Part shown: one piece after another, positions 1 to 20,411 of the stretch
Layout of the letters: each line of letters starts with the position of its first letter
How positions within the stretch are numbered: position 1 is the first letter of the stretch
Origin: Cacajao melanocephalus
Taxonomy: Eukaryota > Chordata > Mammalia > Primates > Pitheciidae
Length of the DNA: 64,000 nucleotides
NCBI GenBank assembly: GCA_963573385.1
Contig: CAUYLG010071490.1
Span: forward strand, 1 to 64,000
Reading direction: 5' to 3'
Made by a program: the position numbers and the translations under genes
The notes under the pieces: model-generated
Told to the model about the DNA's origin: nothing
Database searches by the model: none
Seen by the model: the letters and a program-made list of their open reading frames with translations, nothing else

Positions 1-351
<351 letters not shown>

Positions 352-513
352 CTAAGGCTACCTCCCCACCTAATTACCCTCAGTAAAGACAACTGATGCT
401 CCTCACACTTGCAGAGTGTCAAATCAGCTTTTTAATGTCTCACTCTTAATATAGAAGAACAGTCAAGGATTACCAGATACTCGATAAAAGTTTCCAATGC
501 TTTCCAAGCTTGA

Positions 514-1080
514 ATGCGACTCAAACAAATCAAAGACAAGAAAAATAGAGAAGACTTAAAAATACAGAATGAATTTAATGCCCAACATGTCAATAGAAAT
601 CCCAGAAAAGTAGGTCAGAAAAAAACCAGGAGAGATAAAGAAATTATACCAGAAAATGCCCCTAAACCAAAGGGAGCATCTGTGCATCTAGTATCCAGCA
701 GAATGAATGGAAGAAGACCCATACCAAGATACAGCATTATAAAATTTCAGAGGAAAAAATTCCTAAATCACTCCAAAGAGAATAAACGAGTCACATTCAA
801 AAGAATCAAAATCAGAATGGAACTATGGAAGAAATCTTTCAAAAGTGTAAGAGAAAATTATTTTCAACCTAGAATGTAATACCTAGCCAGACATGCAGGA
901 GGGTGGAATAAAGATATTTTCAGACACACAAGAACCCAAAACATTTCATGCAGAAGGGATGAAGAAATTAATAAAAGTTATGTTGCGGCAAAACAAAGAA
1001 GTAAATCAAGTCAGAAAGTGACTTGAGATTCAGGATACTAGGAGTCCAACACAGGAAAATAGTGACAATTATTAATTTCT
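514..1080 (+). repeat. Probable decayed LINE (HAL1/L1M-like)
   Basis: A-rich sequence with tacctagccagacatgcagg, ggtggaataaagatattttc and agacacacaagaacccaaaa resembles the 3' end of HAL1/L1M ORF regions. It explains a 121-codon open frame here (514-879) without a need for a gene. Confidence 0.4.
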
Positions 1081-1458
1081 AGACTTGCCTCGCAAGGACG
1101 TAGTAAAACAGAGACAACTATAGGAGGGAAGCAAGGAATTGATGGATTATTTAATGTGCCTGAACAAGTAAAGAAGAAACAAAAAGAACTTTTACACTTC
1201 TATTGGGAGTATAAAATACAGCTCCTCAGTGCCAAGGTCCTAGGTCACCCTGAAGGTGTACACCAGGACTGCTCAGCATTTCCTATCTGTACTTTAAAAT
1301 GCTCTGTGACAGCACTTACCACATGGCAGTGTACTTCTACATGCACACATCTATTTCCCCAACAACGACTGAGAGCCCCTGATGATCTCTCCTGCTTAGT
1401 GTTGAATGCACAAACCTATACAGTGCCCCCTCTATAGTCTTTCAGTAAAAACATTCAT

Positions 1459-1768
<310 letters not shown>

Positions 1769-2251
1769 ACTACAAAATGTGTTTTTCAGAAATACAGATT
1801 TGTGAATGACATGTTTTCATAAGGCTGGGTATATAAATAGGAACAGGAGACAATGATGTTAGGATGTTCAGATTGGCCATTGTAAATGAGTGTTATTTAA
1901 ACAAAACAAAACAAAAAGCTTGCCTCACCAGAATACACACTGCTTGGCTAAGTAGTAAAGACAGTTATAACAATAAGAACTTTTAACATGAATAAAAAGT
2001 TGCATTTTAAGAACAGTACAGTAGTTTCACTTAATCATTTCTACAACTACCTAAAATAGTTAAGTTGTTGAAAGCAGTATCACAATCATAAGTATAATTT
2101 CCATTTTAACATATGAATTGAGACCAAAAAAGGATATTTTCCAAATTTAATGCTGGTATCCATGAATGTAGTGATATAACACAAGTACTAGGAAAGACAC
2201 ACACAGGCATTCTTGTATGTGGCTTCATGAATGTGTACACACGTGCATTCA

Positions 2252-3816
<1,565 letters not shown>

Positions 3817-3943
3817 CTATTTTGAGTGCCATGAGGAACTTGTTCCATGGACAACATGCCATCAGACCAGGAACCCAGTTGGTTAGATGATGCTGCCTGC
3901 CCATAGGGATTAGCCGCGATTCCCATGGGGATGTCACCAGGCC
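3817..3943 (-). CDS. NCOA3: NCOA3 coding exon 14
   Basis: The 127-bp exon completes codon 989 and encodes residues 990-1030 plus two bases: [41 protein letters not shown]. This is the fastest-changing coding exon in the window, with about six of 41 residues unlike the human I remember. The acceptor is TGCTCCTCCAG. The donor ATAG|GTGGGG is the weakest GT donor among the exons (G at +4 and +6, no A at +3 or +4), which could permit skipping; skipping would shift the frame since 127 is not a multiple of three. Confidence 0.93.
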
Positions 3944-4045
3944 CTGGAGGAGCAAAAAGAAAGCACAAATTCTCGAATAAGAGCAAAAGTTATCCTGAAA
4001 CATCTAATTTTCTTTTTACATAAAGGGGGAAAGAGGGAGACTTAC

Positions 4046-4306
4046 TCATTTGAAGCATCTGCTGCTGCTGCTGCTGTTGCTGCGGCTGCAACATTGGTCT
4101 CGCACCTGGTATGCTATTAGACCGAAGAGGCAACGGGGGCACAGAGCCACCCAGTGCAGCTCTGGGTAAAGACGTATTATAATCCCCTCCTGGTCTTCCC
4201 ATGGAGTTTGAATTCATAGGTTCCATTCTGCTGGCCTTTGAGTTTGGTAAGCCCCAGTCTCCTGAGGAAGAAGTCTGAGTCACAGTCACATTTCTGTTTG
4301 GTCCAC
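4046..4306 (-). CDS. NCOA3: NCOA3 coding exon 13 (short Pro-Gln tract)
   Basis: The 261-bp exon completes codon 902 and encodes residues 903-988 plus one base. It runs [20 protein letters not shown] through [20 protein letters not shown] and MLQM. The tract is P followed by eight Q, against about five Q and no inserted proline in the human sequence I remember. The CTG/CAG-type repeat lies at 4058-4085. Several other substitutions are present. The acceptor is CTGTTTTAG; the donor is ATGA|GTAAGT. This Q tract is separate from the longer carboxy-terminal polyQ that lies off the window. Confidence 0.94.
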
Positions 4307-4631
4307 CTAAAACAGGAAGAGATACTTAGGTCTTTTCCATATTATAATGAAATCCTTCTTATACCATATAAGTACAGCCATCACACACAATATCAGCCTT
4401 GATAAAACAGCACTTTGTCATGGTAAAAGAAGGGCTAGCCAACTGTGGAGACACAGGCCACTATTCCCACATATTCAACAAGTTGGAAAATGTCATAGAC
4501 CAAAAGACTCTTCAAGAGTTTACATAACCAAGACATAGAATAAATGAAGGATATTCATGGAAGAAACATACTTAGGTTATTCAAAAAGTTATTATTAACT
4601 CCCAATTACTTAGATGGCTTTAAGTATTTTA

Positions 4632-4913
<282 letters not shown>

Positions 4914-5386
4914 TTAATACATAAACAATCAAGTATAAAACACAAGTACTACCACTCCCCATCCAAGAATGTCTTTCTTACAAAAACAAACACTGTCTTC
5001 CTTTACAAAATAAGTACCAGCCCCCACCTCCCACCCTCCCAAAAAAGGTCTCATATTCCAAATAAAGTAGAAACAACAATCTCTGTGTTGGATGAAGTAC
5101 TGAGAACTCTTCTGTAGCCTGATATGGTCACTGATATTCTGCTTCACTTAATATAGGAAAATTCACAAATGCTCCAAACTCCTGAAGGTTCTTATATATT
5201 AAATATACTGTTTATAATTTTACAATAAACTTAACCAGGTAAGCTGCCTTCTGATCAAAAAGAAATAAAATTCCCTTCTAACCTTTTATTCCCCCCACTC
5301 TATTCCAGCTTAGGAAATAATGCCACTGAAAATGAACAATGACCATTCTGAATAACTGTGAATCCTGCCTTTTCAATTGATACAAC

Positions 5387-5611
<225 letters not shown>

Positions 5612-5688
5612 TAAGAACCAGCAAACACCAAAGAAGAAAACTCTCTTAATTAAATGACAAGATTCTGTTAAGAACCAATGGATAGGTG

Positions 5689-6994
<1,306 letters not shown>

Positions 6995-7166
6995 GGGTTG
7001 CTTTTTAATCCAATTCTCTGTGACTAAGAAAAATATATGCCCTAGTACCTATTCTCATTTGGAACAATCAAAGATGAACATTTTTCTATAAGTGCTATGA
7101 TTACTGGTATATTAGTTAGAAATGGGAAATTTATTTAAAAGTAATTTTTAAAAAATAGGAAAATGT

Positions 7167-7776
<610 letters not shown>

Positions 7777-8677
7777 CTAAAAATTAAAGTTTTAAAAATT
7801 AACCTGTGTACATACATTACTAGACACACAGATATAAATATACCCATAAGAAAAAAAACTACATATGAATAGAAGTAAAATACAAAAATTACCTACAAAG
7901 ATAATGCCCAATTTAAAGGCCAATTTATGATGACCCCCATCTCTAATCTTCCTCCTTAAAAGTACAAATAGTTTAAACTACTGAGATTAAATCACTTGAT
8001 TTAGTCCTTTCCAAGGGGCATTTTAAAAATTTACACAAGACATTTAATTCTCAAACTGTAGAATATTTTGTAGGTAACAGTAGTCACTAGCAGTGCCTTG
8101 ATAATTAGCTAACAGATATCTGCATCTACAAATACCTTCTGAAAACAAGTGCGTTAATTAATAAAAGGGGCAAGCTGAGATATGCATAGGCATGCTCTAA
8201 AAGGGCTTTGGTCAATAAATGTGGCTAACACCCGGTTAAGCCCAATCCTAACTTTAAGCCTTTCATTTGCTCAGGTACATATTAAGTATCTCCTAGAAGT
8301 TTGCAAAGTGCTTATACAGAATGTCACCTGGTACATGAAATTTGATCTTACCTTAAAATCAAAATTATGCTGCTTAATACAAGTTTTTTTTTCATGATTA
8401 CTTCTACCATTCTCTTAATGACCCAGTATGCCCATTCCAGCAATAAACACCTCCATAAAAAATTTCAAATTGGCTACTACAGAGTTATAGTCACATTCTA
8501 AAACATACACATCTGTTATTTCCAAATTAAATCATAATACATTTTACTGGTGCCCAAAATAATTATAAAGAAATGACGGCTAAAGATTTGACTTCCTTTA
8601 AATAAACCTAAAATGGAAGAATTTGTATATCACACATTCTCTTTCTAACACAGAAAAAAGATGAAATATAATGACTA

Positions 8678-9592
<915 letters not shown>

Positions 9593-9745
9593 TCAGGAAA
9601 AGAATTAGACTACCAGACACTGTAACAAAATACAACTTAATTCTTCATAGTTTCTATTCATCTGTTTTAGAATAGAAAGTTTGAAGAAGTTTATTTCTTT
9701 ATACTCTTATTTTTTATAAGAATTACAGTAGGATGGAAAGAATTA

Positions 9746-10192
<447 letters not shown>

Positions 10193-10269
10193 TCAAACAT
10201 TTACTAAAAAATTATAAGCATGCGTGAAAGCCTTGAATCAGATTTAAAATAAAATAAAATTTGTAAAAA

Positions 10270-10555
10270 CGGCCAGCCACAGTGGCTCACACCTATATTT
10301 CCAGCACTTTGAGAAGTCAACACAGGAGGATCACTTGAGCTCAGGAGTTACAGAGCAGCCTGGGCAACATAGCAAGATCCTACCTTGCTAAAAAAAATTT
10401 AAGACTTTGCCAGGCATGGTGACACACATCTGTAGAACTAGCTACTCAGGAGGCTGCGGTGAAGGATTGCCTGAGCCCAGGAATTCAAGGCTGCAGTGAG
10501 CTGGGATAGCACCACTGCACTCCAGCCTGGGTTGACAGATCAAGACCCTGTCTCT

Positions 10556-10597
<42 letters not shown>
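10270..10597 (+). repeat. Alu, old (J-type)
   Basis: Diverged body with a 37-base uninterrupted A tail (10560-10596). Confidence 0.9.
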
Positions 10598-10598
<1 letters not shown>

Positions 10599-11277
10599 CG
10601 ACGACAAAAAAGGGATGAATTAACTACCCTGGAACTTAACTTTTTAGGCAGCATTCCAATACCTAGTGACAATTCTAATGTACATATTGATCAATTATTT
10701 ACCCAACAACATATTTTTCAGTAAGCCACAGAATCTGTATGAGTGAGACCACTTTAGTATTATGAAAGATCAACAGTTTGGTTAACTGGAATATCAGGTA
10801 GGCTTTATTAGAGTTGCCACATATCTAGGGCTTCACCTGGAGGTACCTGCAAATTACTCAAGATAATTAACGGGTAAATAGCCTCCCCTTCATGAGTTTC
10901 TTATTTGCCACTACCAACACCAACAGTAACTACCTTTAAAGTGTACCTTCAAATTTTAAATTCAGTCCCCAAAGCAATAGGCATCATCAGAAATGAAAGG
11001 TAAGACATGCAATCGGATTTTACATGCTCTTTTATCCATCCATTATAGCCTTCCCATCCCCTAGCTTTCCTGTAAAGTATTTAATAAATAATCACTTTCA
11101 CATAAAAATACAACCTTAAACATATCATAATCCAGGAATCTAAACTCATTTCATCAAACCCAGTAACCTTCCTGCGTTTTGTCTCATTATTTTGTCCGTT
11201 CCCTTTTCACTTTAATAATAAAGCATTTTGAGAACACTGCTGCATTCAGTATTAGAATACACAGTAATCTATCATTA

Positions 11278-11490
<213 letters not shown>

Positions 11491-11680
11491 TTAGGAAATA
11501 TACTTCAAGTACAACATTTCTAAAAATCCAAGGAAAGACTGGATCTGCACCAAAATTATGAGCAGGGTAAAATAAGAACACTCAGGAATCATTTTCCTAT
11601 CCCACACTGACAAAACAGCAACTACACTCATGTGTATACCAAACATAATGACAAACAAGATCAAGAATAAACTCCAAAAC

Positions 11681-11815
11681 CAGGTACTGTGGCGTGCACC
11701 TGCAGCCCCAGCTACTCAGAAGCTGAGGCAGAGGGATCAATTAAACCCAGGAGTTCACGTCCAGCGTGGGCAACATAGCAAAGCCCTGTCTCTAAAGAAT
11801 AAAATAAAACAAAAA
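11681..11815 (+). repeat. Alu monomer fragment
   Basis: Diverged single arm close to the donor of coding exon 7. Confidence 0.75.
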
Positions 11816-11829
11816 GACAAAAAGAATCA

Positions 11830-12057
<228 letters not shown>

Positions 12058-12470
12058 TTAGCACTAGAAAATAAAATAAAAAATATTAAATATTTGCTCC
12101 ACTTTCTCTGATCCAAATTTCTACTATACTTAGAGCTTTTCTCCTTAAGGACATAGTACCACGGGATTCTCCCCACATGTTCTGCTATGAAGCATAATAA
12201 TAAATTTGGTCTTTGTCCAGATTTCTAGCACAGAGCTCCTATCTAAAATCCTCAGAATTTCCTGAGTAATAAAATATCTTCAGGTTATTCATAAAGAGCC
12301 CCTCTGGAACAAACCTCAATTTGTATCAATGAGGTGACTTAGGGTGGGGCCTCTAGATTACCTCAGGATGGAGCTTGCAATCAGAAAGACCAAGTAATAA
12401 AAGGATTAAAACTTTCTGTTAGTAGTTCTACCTACTAACCTTCAGGAATGGGGGGTGATGGAGAAAAAAG

Positions 12471-12502
12471 AGCCTGGTGATTAAAATCTATAAAAAATTA
12501 TT
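12471..12502 (+). repeat. 32-bp non-Alu leader shared with a distant Alu (copy 1)
   Basis: agcctggtgattaaaatc and tataaaaaattatt precede the Alu at 12503. The same 32 bases, with two mismatches, precede the Alu at 32927. Confidence 0.8.
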
Positions 12503-12759
<257 letters not shown>

Positions 12760-13039
12760 CTATGAGGAAAACTGTTTGTTCAAAGAGATTCTATCCCTAC
12801 AACTATGAAGCAAGAGAAAATACCTGCTTAAAGAGCTAACAGGGACAACTGTTTGCATCTGAGAGACGATTGCATTTTTGAAAACTTAATACCTAAACTT
12901 GGAGGGTTAGCCAAATACTCATTTCCTCAATGCTGGAAGCTTCTGACAACTTTTGCTTAATATCAAATACAGTGGAGACACAAACACATACTCAAAAATA
13001 CTATGAAATTAAAGGAGGTTTCATGACGACAGATGGTCC

Positions 13040-13960
13040 TTAAAAAATGTCTAGGCCTTTTCACTCTAAGCAGCACTAGGGTGGTTGGCAAAAACAAGTG
13101 CCTTACAAAAAGTGGCAGAAGGGGAGCAAAGAAGAAAGTGGCTGACCCATTTTCTAAAAAAGATTGGTATGATGTGAAAGCACTAGGTATGTTTAACGGG
13201 TAACAAACTAGTCAAAAGGACTCAAGGAACCAAAACTGCATCTTATGGCCTAAAGAACTGTGTTTTTTAAATGAACCTTGCTGATCTGCAGAATGATGAA
13301 ACTGCCCCTTGGAAAATTCAGACTAATTACTGAGGATGTCCAGGTCAAAAATTATGGATCAGCTTCCAAGCCTTTTCTATGTCTTCGAATGCAGACAGAA
13401 TGATCCAAGCCACGGAAGCTGGTCACATAGTTTTTGACCTGGACATCCTCAGTAATCTTCTCTGTGACAAAATATGCTCCACGGTTAAACGTGGCAGACT
13501 AGGAAGCTCCTGCTGATGTCAAGATTACTAATAGTTATCTGTTTTGTCTGTTTTGTGTAGATGTTACTAAGAAATGCAATAATCAGATCTGGGCAATCTC
13601 TTATGCTCAGCGCCAACAGATATGCCAAATCTGACGATAATGGAAGTTATGACCCAAGAGGGACAGACAAATAGGTTCAAAGAAGTGGGCAATAAACTGA
13701 TTCTAGAGAAATTAAGGAAAGACATGGAAAAGCTTATCCACTTATTTATCCTGTCTAAGACATATTCATTAGAAAAAGCAAAAATACTGAAGAAAACCAA
13801 GTTTGGTTTGGGAAAATTCATGGGGCTTCACAGTGAAAGGTAATTCTGGAAAAACTGCTGAAGATTTGAAAGGCACTAATATTGAATAAGCTGATGAAGA
13901 TAAACCACAAGTCCAATAATCTGTTTAAAATTCATAATTTTAAAGGTGACCAAAAATCTT
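13040..13960 (+). pseudogene. RPS3A processed pseudogene
   Basis: An intronless, heavily mutated copy of ribosomal protein S3a mRNA, antisense to NCOA3 in the intron between coding exons 6 and 7. The leader resembles the parent's CCTTTTGGCTCTC. The start ATG is AGG (13078-13080), followed by VGKN-like codons, [45 protein letters not shown], and the terminal TAA at 13925-13927. Several stops and frameshifts are present. About 90 bp of rearranged sequence, including an inverted copy of its own codons, interrupts it at 13352-13456. The 3' end is blurred and no clear A-tail is visible. Confidence 0.88.
13326..13456. repeat. Perfect 26-bp inverted repeat inside the RPS3A pseudogene
   Basis: Bases 13326-13351 (attactgaggatg to caaaaa) are the exact reverse complement of 13431-13456. 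Homology extends less perfectly inward to about 13374 and 13407, leaving a loop of about 30 bases. Both arms derive from the same RPS3A codons (ITEDVQ), so one arm is an inverted duplicate of the other. Confidence 0.9.
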
Positions 13961-15270
13961 ATTAATGGCGGAAGGAGGCTCGGGAAAAGGGACAAATGCA
14001 TTCCAGGAAAGAGTAAATACCTGTGCATTTGTGCCCAAAATAGAGCAGATTTGTCCTCAACCACCTCTCCTGAGTTTAGCCCTGGGCCACATGACAAATA
14101 CAAAATAGATGTTCATAAAAAGTTTATTAAATGAAACACATCAGGGAAAAAGGATAAAATATCTCCAGAGGTCAAAAAAAAGGTATCGCGTTGAGTGCAA
14201 TAAGCCGCCTATAAAACAAGAGATACCCACTGGCAGGCATTAACTATAACTATGGTAAGTAAGATCTCAGTTTTAAATGATATTAATCACACAAAGCATT
14301 TGCTTTTTCTTGCTTGGTCATTTTCTTTTTTAACATGTCCTGTTTTCTTTCATGGTTGGTAATTTTTAAATTTTGTAATAAACATGTATTGCTTATATAT
14401 ATAATGATGAGATAATTTTCAAAGATGCTACTTGCTAAACTGCTTCAAGATATTTTATTTAGTATCTTCAGTAACAAATGTAAAACATGGCTATTCAAGG
14501 AGAAAATTAACACTGCCAAACCGTAAGAAGTGCAGAGAAAGACCCACTCTAAAAGGATAAAATAATATATAAAAATTGCTATCACTATGCTTATCTGAAG
14601 GTGAGCAAATGGAGAAAATGTTCAAATATAAAGTAATATCCATCAGCGTACACAGACTATACACTGAATTGTCAAAATAATTCATTGCTACTTTTTTTAT
14701 TCTGTGAAAATTAATCTCAAAAAGCCTGAAGACAGGTTACTGAGGATGGCACAAAATGGTTGAATGACTGCAAAAACAGCAATATTTCTTTAAAAATATT
14801 CTGTATTATGTATATTAGATATACCTATTACAAACAAACATACGCATATATATCTAATAGCTACAGCTATGTTTTATGTTTATGTAAACCTCCATTTTAT
14901 AACACTTGTTAAAGGTCCATACTGTAAAATTAGTGTTACACAAAGCAAAGAATACAGGCTAAGTCAGACAGACTTAGCTATAATTTTCTTATTAGCCATG
15001 ATCTTGGACAATAACCCAATCTCTGTCACCAAGCCTCTGTTTCTTTATCTCTGAGATGGAACATATACGACAAACCCTTGGCATCCCCATTTACAGTTAG
15101 GTGACCATAAGAGTAACCCTGAAGGTAAATAATAATAAAAATAATATTGCCACAGTGTTTAACTTCATTAATGCATCTTATCAACCACGATGTCTTTAAT
15201 TTTTTACTTCTATGATTAAAAAGTAGCAGACCAAGACTGAAACTCACGTTGGTGTCAAGAATTACTCCCA

Positions 15271-15572
15271 GCCAGGCACAATGGCTCACGACTGTAAGCC
15301 CAGCACTTTGAGAGGCCAACATAGGTGGATCACTTGAGGTCAGGAGTTCAAGACCAGCCTGGCCTACATGGTGAAACCCCGCCTATACTAAAAATACAAA
15401 AATTAGCCGGGTATAGCACACGTCTGTAATCCCTGCTCGGGAGGCTGAGGCAGGAAAATCACTTGAACCCAAGAGGTAGGGGTTGCAGTGAGCCAAGATT
15501 GCAACTCTGCACTCCTGCACTCCAGCCTGGGTGACAGAGCAAGACTCAATCTCAAAACAAAACAAACAAACA
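15271..15572 (+). repeat. Alu
   Basis: Full-length with aaacaaacaaac tail. Confidence 0.95.
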
Positions 15573-15880
15573 AGAAAAAACCTCTCAATAATTCTTATTA
15601 AATTACCTGTTTTTTTTACACGTGTCTTTATGATAAATGGGCTTGAAGTTAAAGAAATACTAAATTCTGACACAAAATCCCATTTGGAGAGAAAACCAGG
15701 TATCCCTAAACTTTTTTTTTTTTTTTAAACTTATTTGGGGGATTTACAGTGCCAAACGTACCCAGCTCAAATGCCAAGAGTTTTAGTGAAATTCTTTTAG
15801 GGCTGCATAAGAAACATGAAAAGTGATACACGTAAAGCACTCACTACAATAGGTAAACATTTCTATGATAGCACACATTA

Positions 15881-16066
<186 letters not shown>

Positions 16067-16165
16067 TCAGCCTGGTAAGGATTATACTTAACTTTTGAAT
16101 ATGTATGTTCAATTGGCAAGCAAGGACATAGAATTCAGTAAGAAGAGTTGCAACAACTTAAGTTA

Positions 16166-16456
<291 letters not shown>

Positions 16457-16618
16457 TCAGCTGGTAACTCAATCTATGATCATCATCAAGAATTCAAGCT
16501 GCATTTTCTCATTATGCATGTTTTCCATAGTTGTATCTATACTAACACTTCAGGCTGGCAATATACAAAACGTGTGAATAATTTCAACTTTAACAGAAAT
16601 CTTACTGCATATTTTGTA

Positions 16619-16652
16619 ACTATATATACACACACACACACACATATATATG
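16619..16652. repeat. TA/CA microsatellite
   Basis: Alternating purine-pyrimidine tract: tatatata, then cacacacacacaca, then tatatatat. Confidence 0.85.
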
Positions 16653-16812
16653 CCTCTTAAAATGTATACCAAATTATTAATTCACTGACTCCATATTTGA
16701 AAATTTTGCTACTAAATCACATGCCTTTCTATGCTCATTTGATCACCTGACTTCCTAAAAAATACATTCAATTTCCTAAGAAATGATCAAGGAAAAAAAA
16801 ATTAACCTATTA

Positions 16813-17010
<198 letters not shown>

Positions 17011-17036
17011 CTAAAATAGCATATATTAATACAGGC

Positions 17037-17390
17037 TGTTATGGACTGAATTGTATCCCCCTCCCTGTAATTCTTAAATTGAAACTCTAACCATCAATGT
17101 AACTGTATTTAGAAACAAGACCTTCAAGGAGATAAAGATAAATGAGGTCATAAGGGTGGGGACCCTAATCCAATATGACTAGTACCCTATAAGGGGAGAG
17201 GAAGACACCAGATATCTGCATGCAGAGAAAAGGCCATGGGAGAACACTGTGACAAGGAGAATCCAATCCTGCCAAAACCTTGATCCTGAACTTCCAGCCT
17301 CGAAAACTGTAAGAAATAAATTTCTCTGGTTTAACCTATCCAGTCTGTGGTATTTTGTTATGGCAGCATCAGCAAACAGCAGCCATAGGA
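17037..17390 (+). repeat. MaLR-type solo LTR (MLT1/MST-like)
   Basis: The start tgttatggactgaattgtatccc and the blocks gatgaggtcataagggtgggg-like, ctaatccaatatgact and gtaagaaataaatttctctgg match mammalian apparent LTR retrotransposon LTRs, with the polyadenylation signal AATAAA near the end. No internal genes. Confidence 0.75.
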
Positions 17391-17750
17391 GTAAGTACAA
17401 TGTGTAAAAACTACTGCTAACTTAATTACTGTAAACAACTATAAGCCACCATTACTACTAACATTAGCACCATTACTACATGCCTTATTAATAAGAAGAA
17501 GAATTGGGGGTGGGGGAGTGTACACATAAATGTGTTCGGCATGAAATCTGAATTAATGCCTAACCTAATTTTTAAAGAATTATATCTTCAAAGGAGCTTT
17601 TAAAAATGAGAAAAGCATCCTTAGCTCTTCCCATTTTCCCATTTGATGCCGAGTCATGCTACAGAAACTGCTATATTATTCCTTAATGAGAATTTATAAA
17701 GAGGAATTTCAAAACTGATCAAGTAAAAGTAGTTAGAACAAACTACCTGA

Positions 17751-17993
<243 letters not shown>

Positions 17994-18116
17994 TAAGTCT
18001 TAACAATTCCTCAAGAATAAAAAACTGTAGCGTGCCATATGATCAATCAAAAAATTTATTTTAAATATGATCATGCAAAAATTCACCAAAAAATGTCTGA
18101 ACTAAAACATACAGTC

Positions 18117-18310
18117 ATCATATCCCAGTATCTCTGGAAGATTGGTTCCAAGACCTCCCAAAGACAGCAAAATCCAAGGATGCTCAAGTTCCTCATATAA
18201 AACATATATTTGCATATAGCCTATGAATATATTCCAATACACTTTAAATCATCTCTAGATTACTTATAATATCTAATACAATGTAAATGCTATATAAAGT
18301 CATCACTCTT
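18117..18310 (+). mobile_element. MER2-like (Tigger-type) DNA transposon fragment
   Basis: Sequence such as gattggttccaagacc, aaatccaaggatgctcaagt and ctctagattacttataat follows the MER2/Tigger consensus as I remember it. The 5' terminal bases are decayed and the 3' part is missing. Confidence 0.7.
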
Positions 18311-18678
18311 AAGTATTTTTTTATTGTCATAACATTATTTTTTATTTCTTCCCCCAACCCTCAAATTTGTAGTGCAAAACCCATGGATATTAGGCCATTT
18401 GTACCCAAGTATCTCTGTGAAATTATAGGTTACCTTTCTTTCCTGCTTCTTTATATTTTTATGTTTATATATGTGTGGTTCCTCAGTTTGCAACTGTATT
18501 TTTACTAGGGGGGCAAGGCTTCCTGAATTATGTATATTGTAAATACAAGAGCATTCTACCATCATATTCAGAATACTGAATTGTCTCAAAGAAAGAAATG
18601 TTTTCTTTTTGTTCTCATTTCCTAACCAAAATTTCATTTGTTGTAACTTTATAATAAACCAAAAGGCAACACAGCTTA

Positions 18679-18849
<171 letters not shown>

Positions 18850-19147
18850 TTATAGACTAAATCACCTTCAAATAGTCCCCGGAATAGACATAAAGATACA
18901 CACACACACAAGTGCCCATATATACTTACAAAATATTTCCTCATAAGAAAATGATGCCACAATTTTATAACATCAAAACCAAACTTCATAGTTACCCAGG
19001 AAGGCAGAAGATACCTAAATTGTTTCACTTCTAAATGCACTATCCACAGCTTCCTGAAAGGGAACTAACGAATGACAGGGGCAAGGTGGAACAACACTGG
19101 CGTTTTCCAATTGTCTGTTAACCCTTTCTAAAGGGTATATAGCTGGA

Positions 19148-19439
19148 GGCCCGGCACGGTGGCTCACGCCTGTAATCCCAGCACTTTGGGAGGCTGAGGC
19201 AGGCGGATCACCTGAGGTCAGGCATTTCGCCTGGCCAACATGGCGAAACTCCGTCTCTACTAAAAATACAAAAATTAGCTGGGCGTGGTGGCAGGTGCCT
19301 GTAATCCTCGCTACTCCAGAGGCTGGGGCAGAAGAATTTATTGAACCCAGGAGGCGAGGTTGCAGTGAGCCAAGATTGCACCACTGCACTCCAGCCCGGG
19401 TGAGAAAGCAAGACACCATCTCAAAATAAACAAACAAAT
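19148..19439 (+). repeat. Alu
   Basis: Full-length, between coding exons 2 and 3. Confidence 0.95.
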
Positions 19440-19553
19440 GCACAGCTGGTCAACACATTTGTCTATTCCCATACTTGCTAGCCTCCATCAGTTGTAGTCC
19501 CTACCCAAACAAAGGAACAAAAAGGCATATATAGGAGCAAGTTCCTTCTAAAA

Positions 19554-20083
19554 CAGGGGTCCCCAACCCCCCAGGCCACAGACCAAAATCAGTCTGTGGC
19601 CTGTTAGGAACACAGTCACACAGCAGGAGGTCAGCAGCGGGCAAGTGAGCAAAGCTTCATCTGTACTTACAACAGCCCCTCCCCATCACTCACATTACCA
19701 CCTGACTTCCATCTCCTGTCAGATCAGAAGTAGCATTAGATTCTCACAGATGTGCAGACCCTAGTGTGAACTGCGTGTGTGAGGAATCTAGGTTGTATGC
19801 TCCTTATGATTCTCTAATGCCTGATGATCTGTCACTTTCTCCCATCACCCCCCAGATGGACTGTCTAGGTACAGGAAAACATGCTCAGGGCTCCCACTGA
19901 TTCCTCATTATGGTGAGTTATGTAATTATTTCATTATATGTTACAATGTAATAATAATAGAAATAAAGTGCACCATAAATGTAATGTGCTTGAATCATCC
20001 TGAAATCATCCCCCCACCAGGTCCATGGAAAAACTGTCTTCCACAAAACCAGTCCCCGGTGCCAAAATGGCTGCGGACCACTG
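19554..20083 (+). mobile_element. hAT-superfamily DNA transposon copy (non-autonomous)
   Basis: The 530-bp element begins CAGGGGTCCCCAACC and ends GGACCACTG with matching inverted ends, and is flanked by a perfect 8-bp target duplication TTCTAAAA (19546-19553 and 20084-20091), the hAT signature. No transposase frame is visible. It sits just past the donor of the bHLH exon (20106-20111). Exact family name not assigned. Confidence 0.85.
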
Positions 20084-20088
20084 TTCTA

Positions 20089-20346
<258 letters not shown>

Positions 20347-20411
20347 TCAGTGGTATCAGCCCCTATTGTTACTATTGTTTCTTATAGTGTAACTATAAGA
20401 AAGTAATACTA

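Noticed and set aside
514..879. 121-codon Lys/Arg-rich open frame
   Set aside because: A-rich decayed LINE-like sequence; composition explains the basic residues.
19015..19443. 142-codon minus-strand open frame between NCOA3 exons
   Set aside because: Antisense Alu; not joined in frame to any NCOA3 exon.
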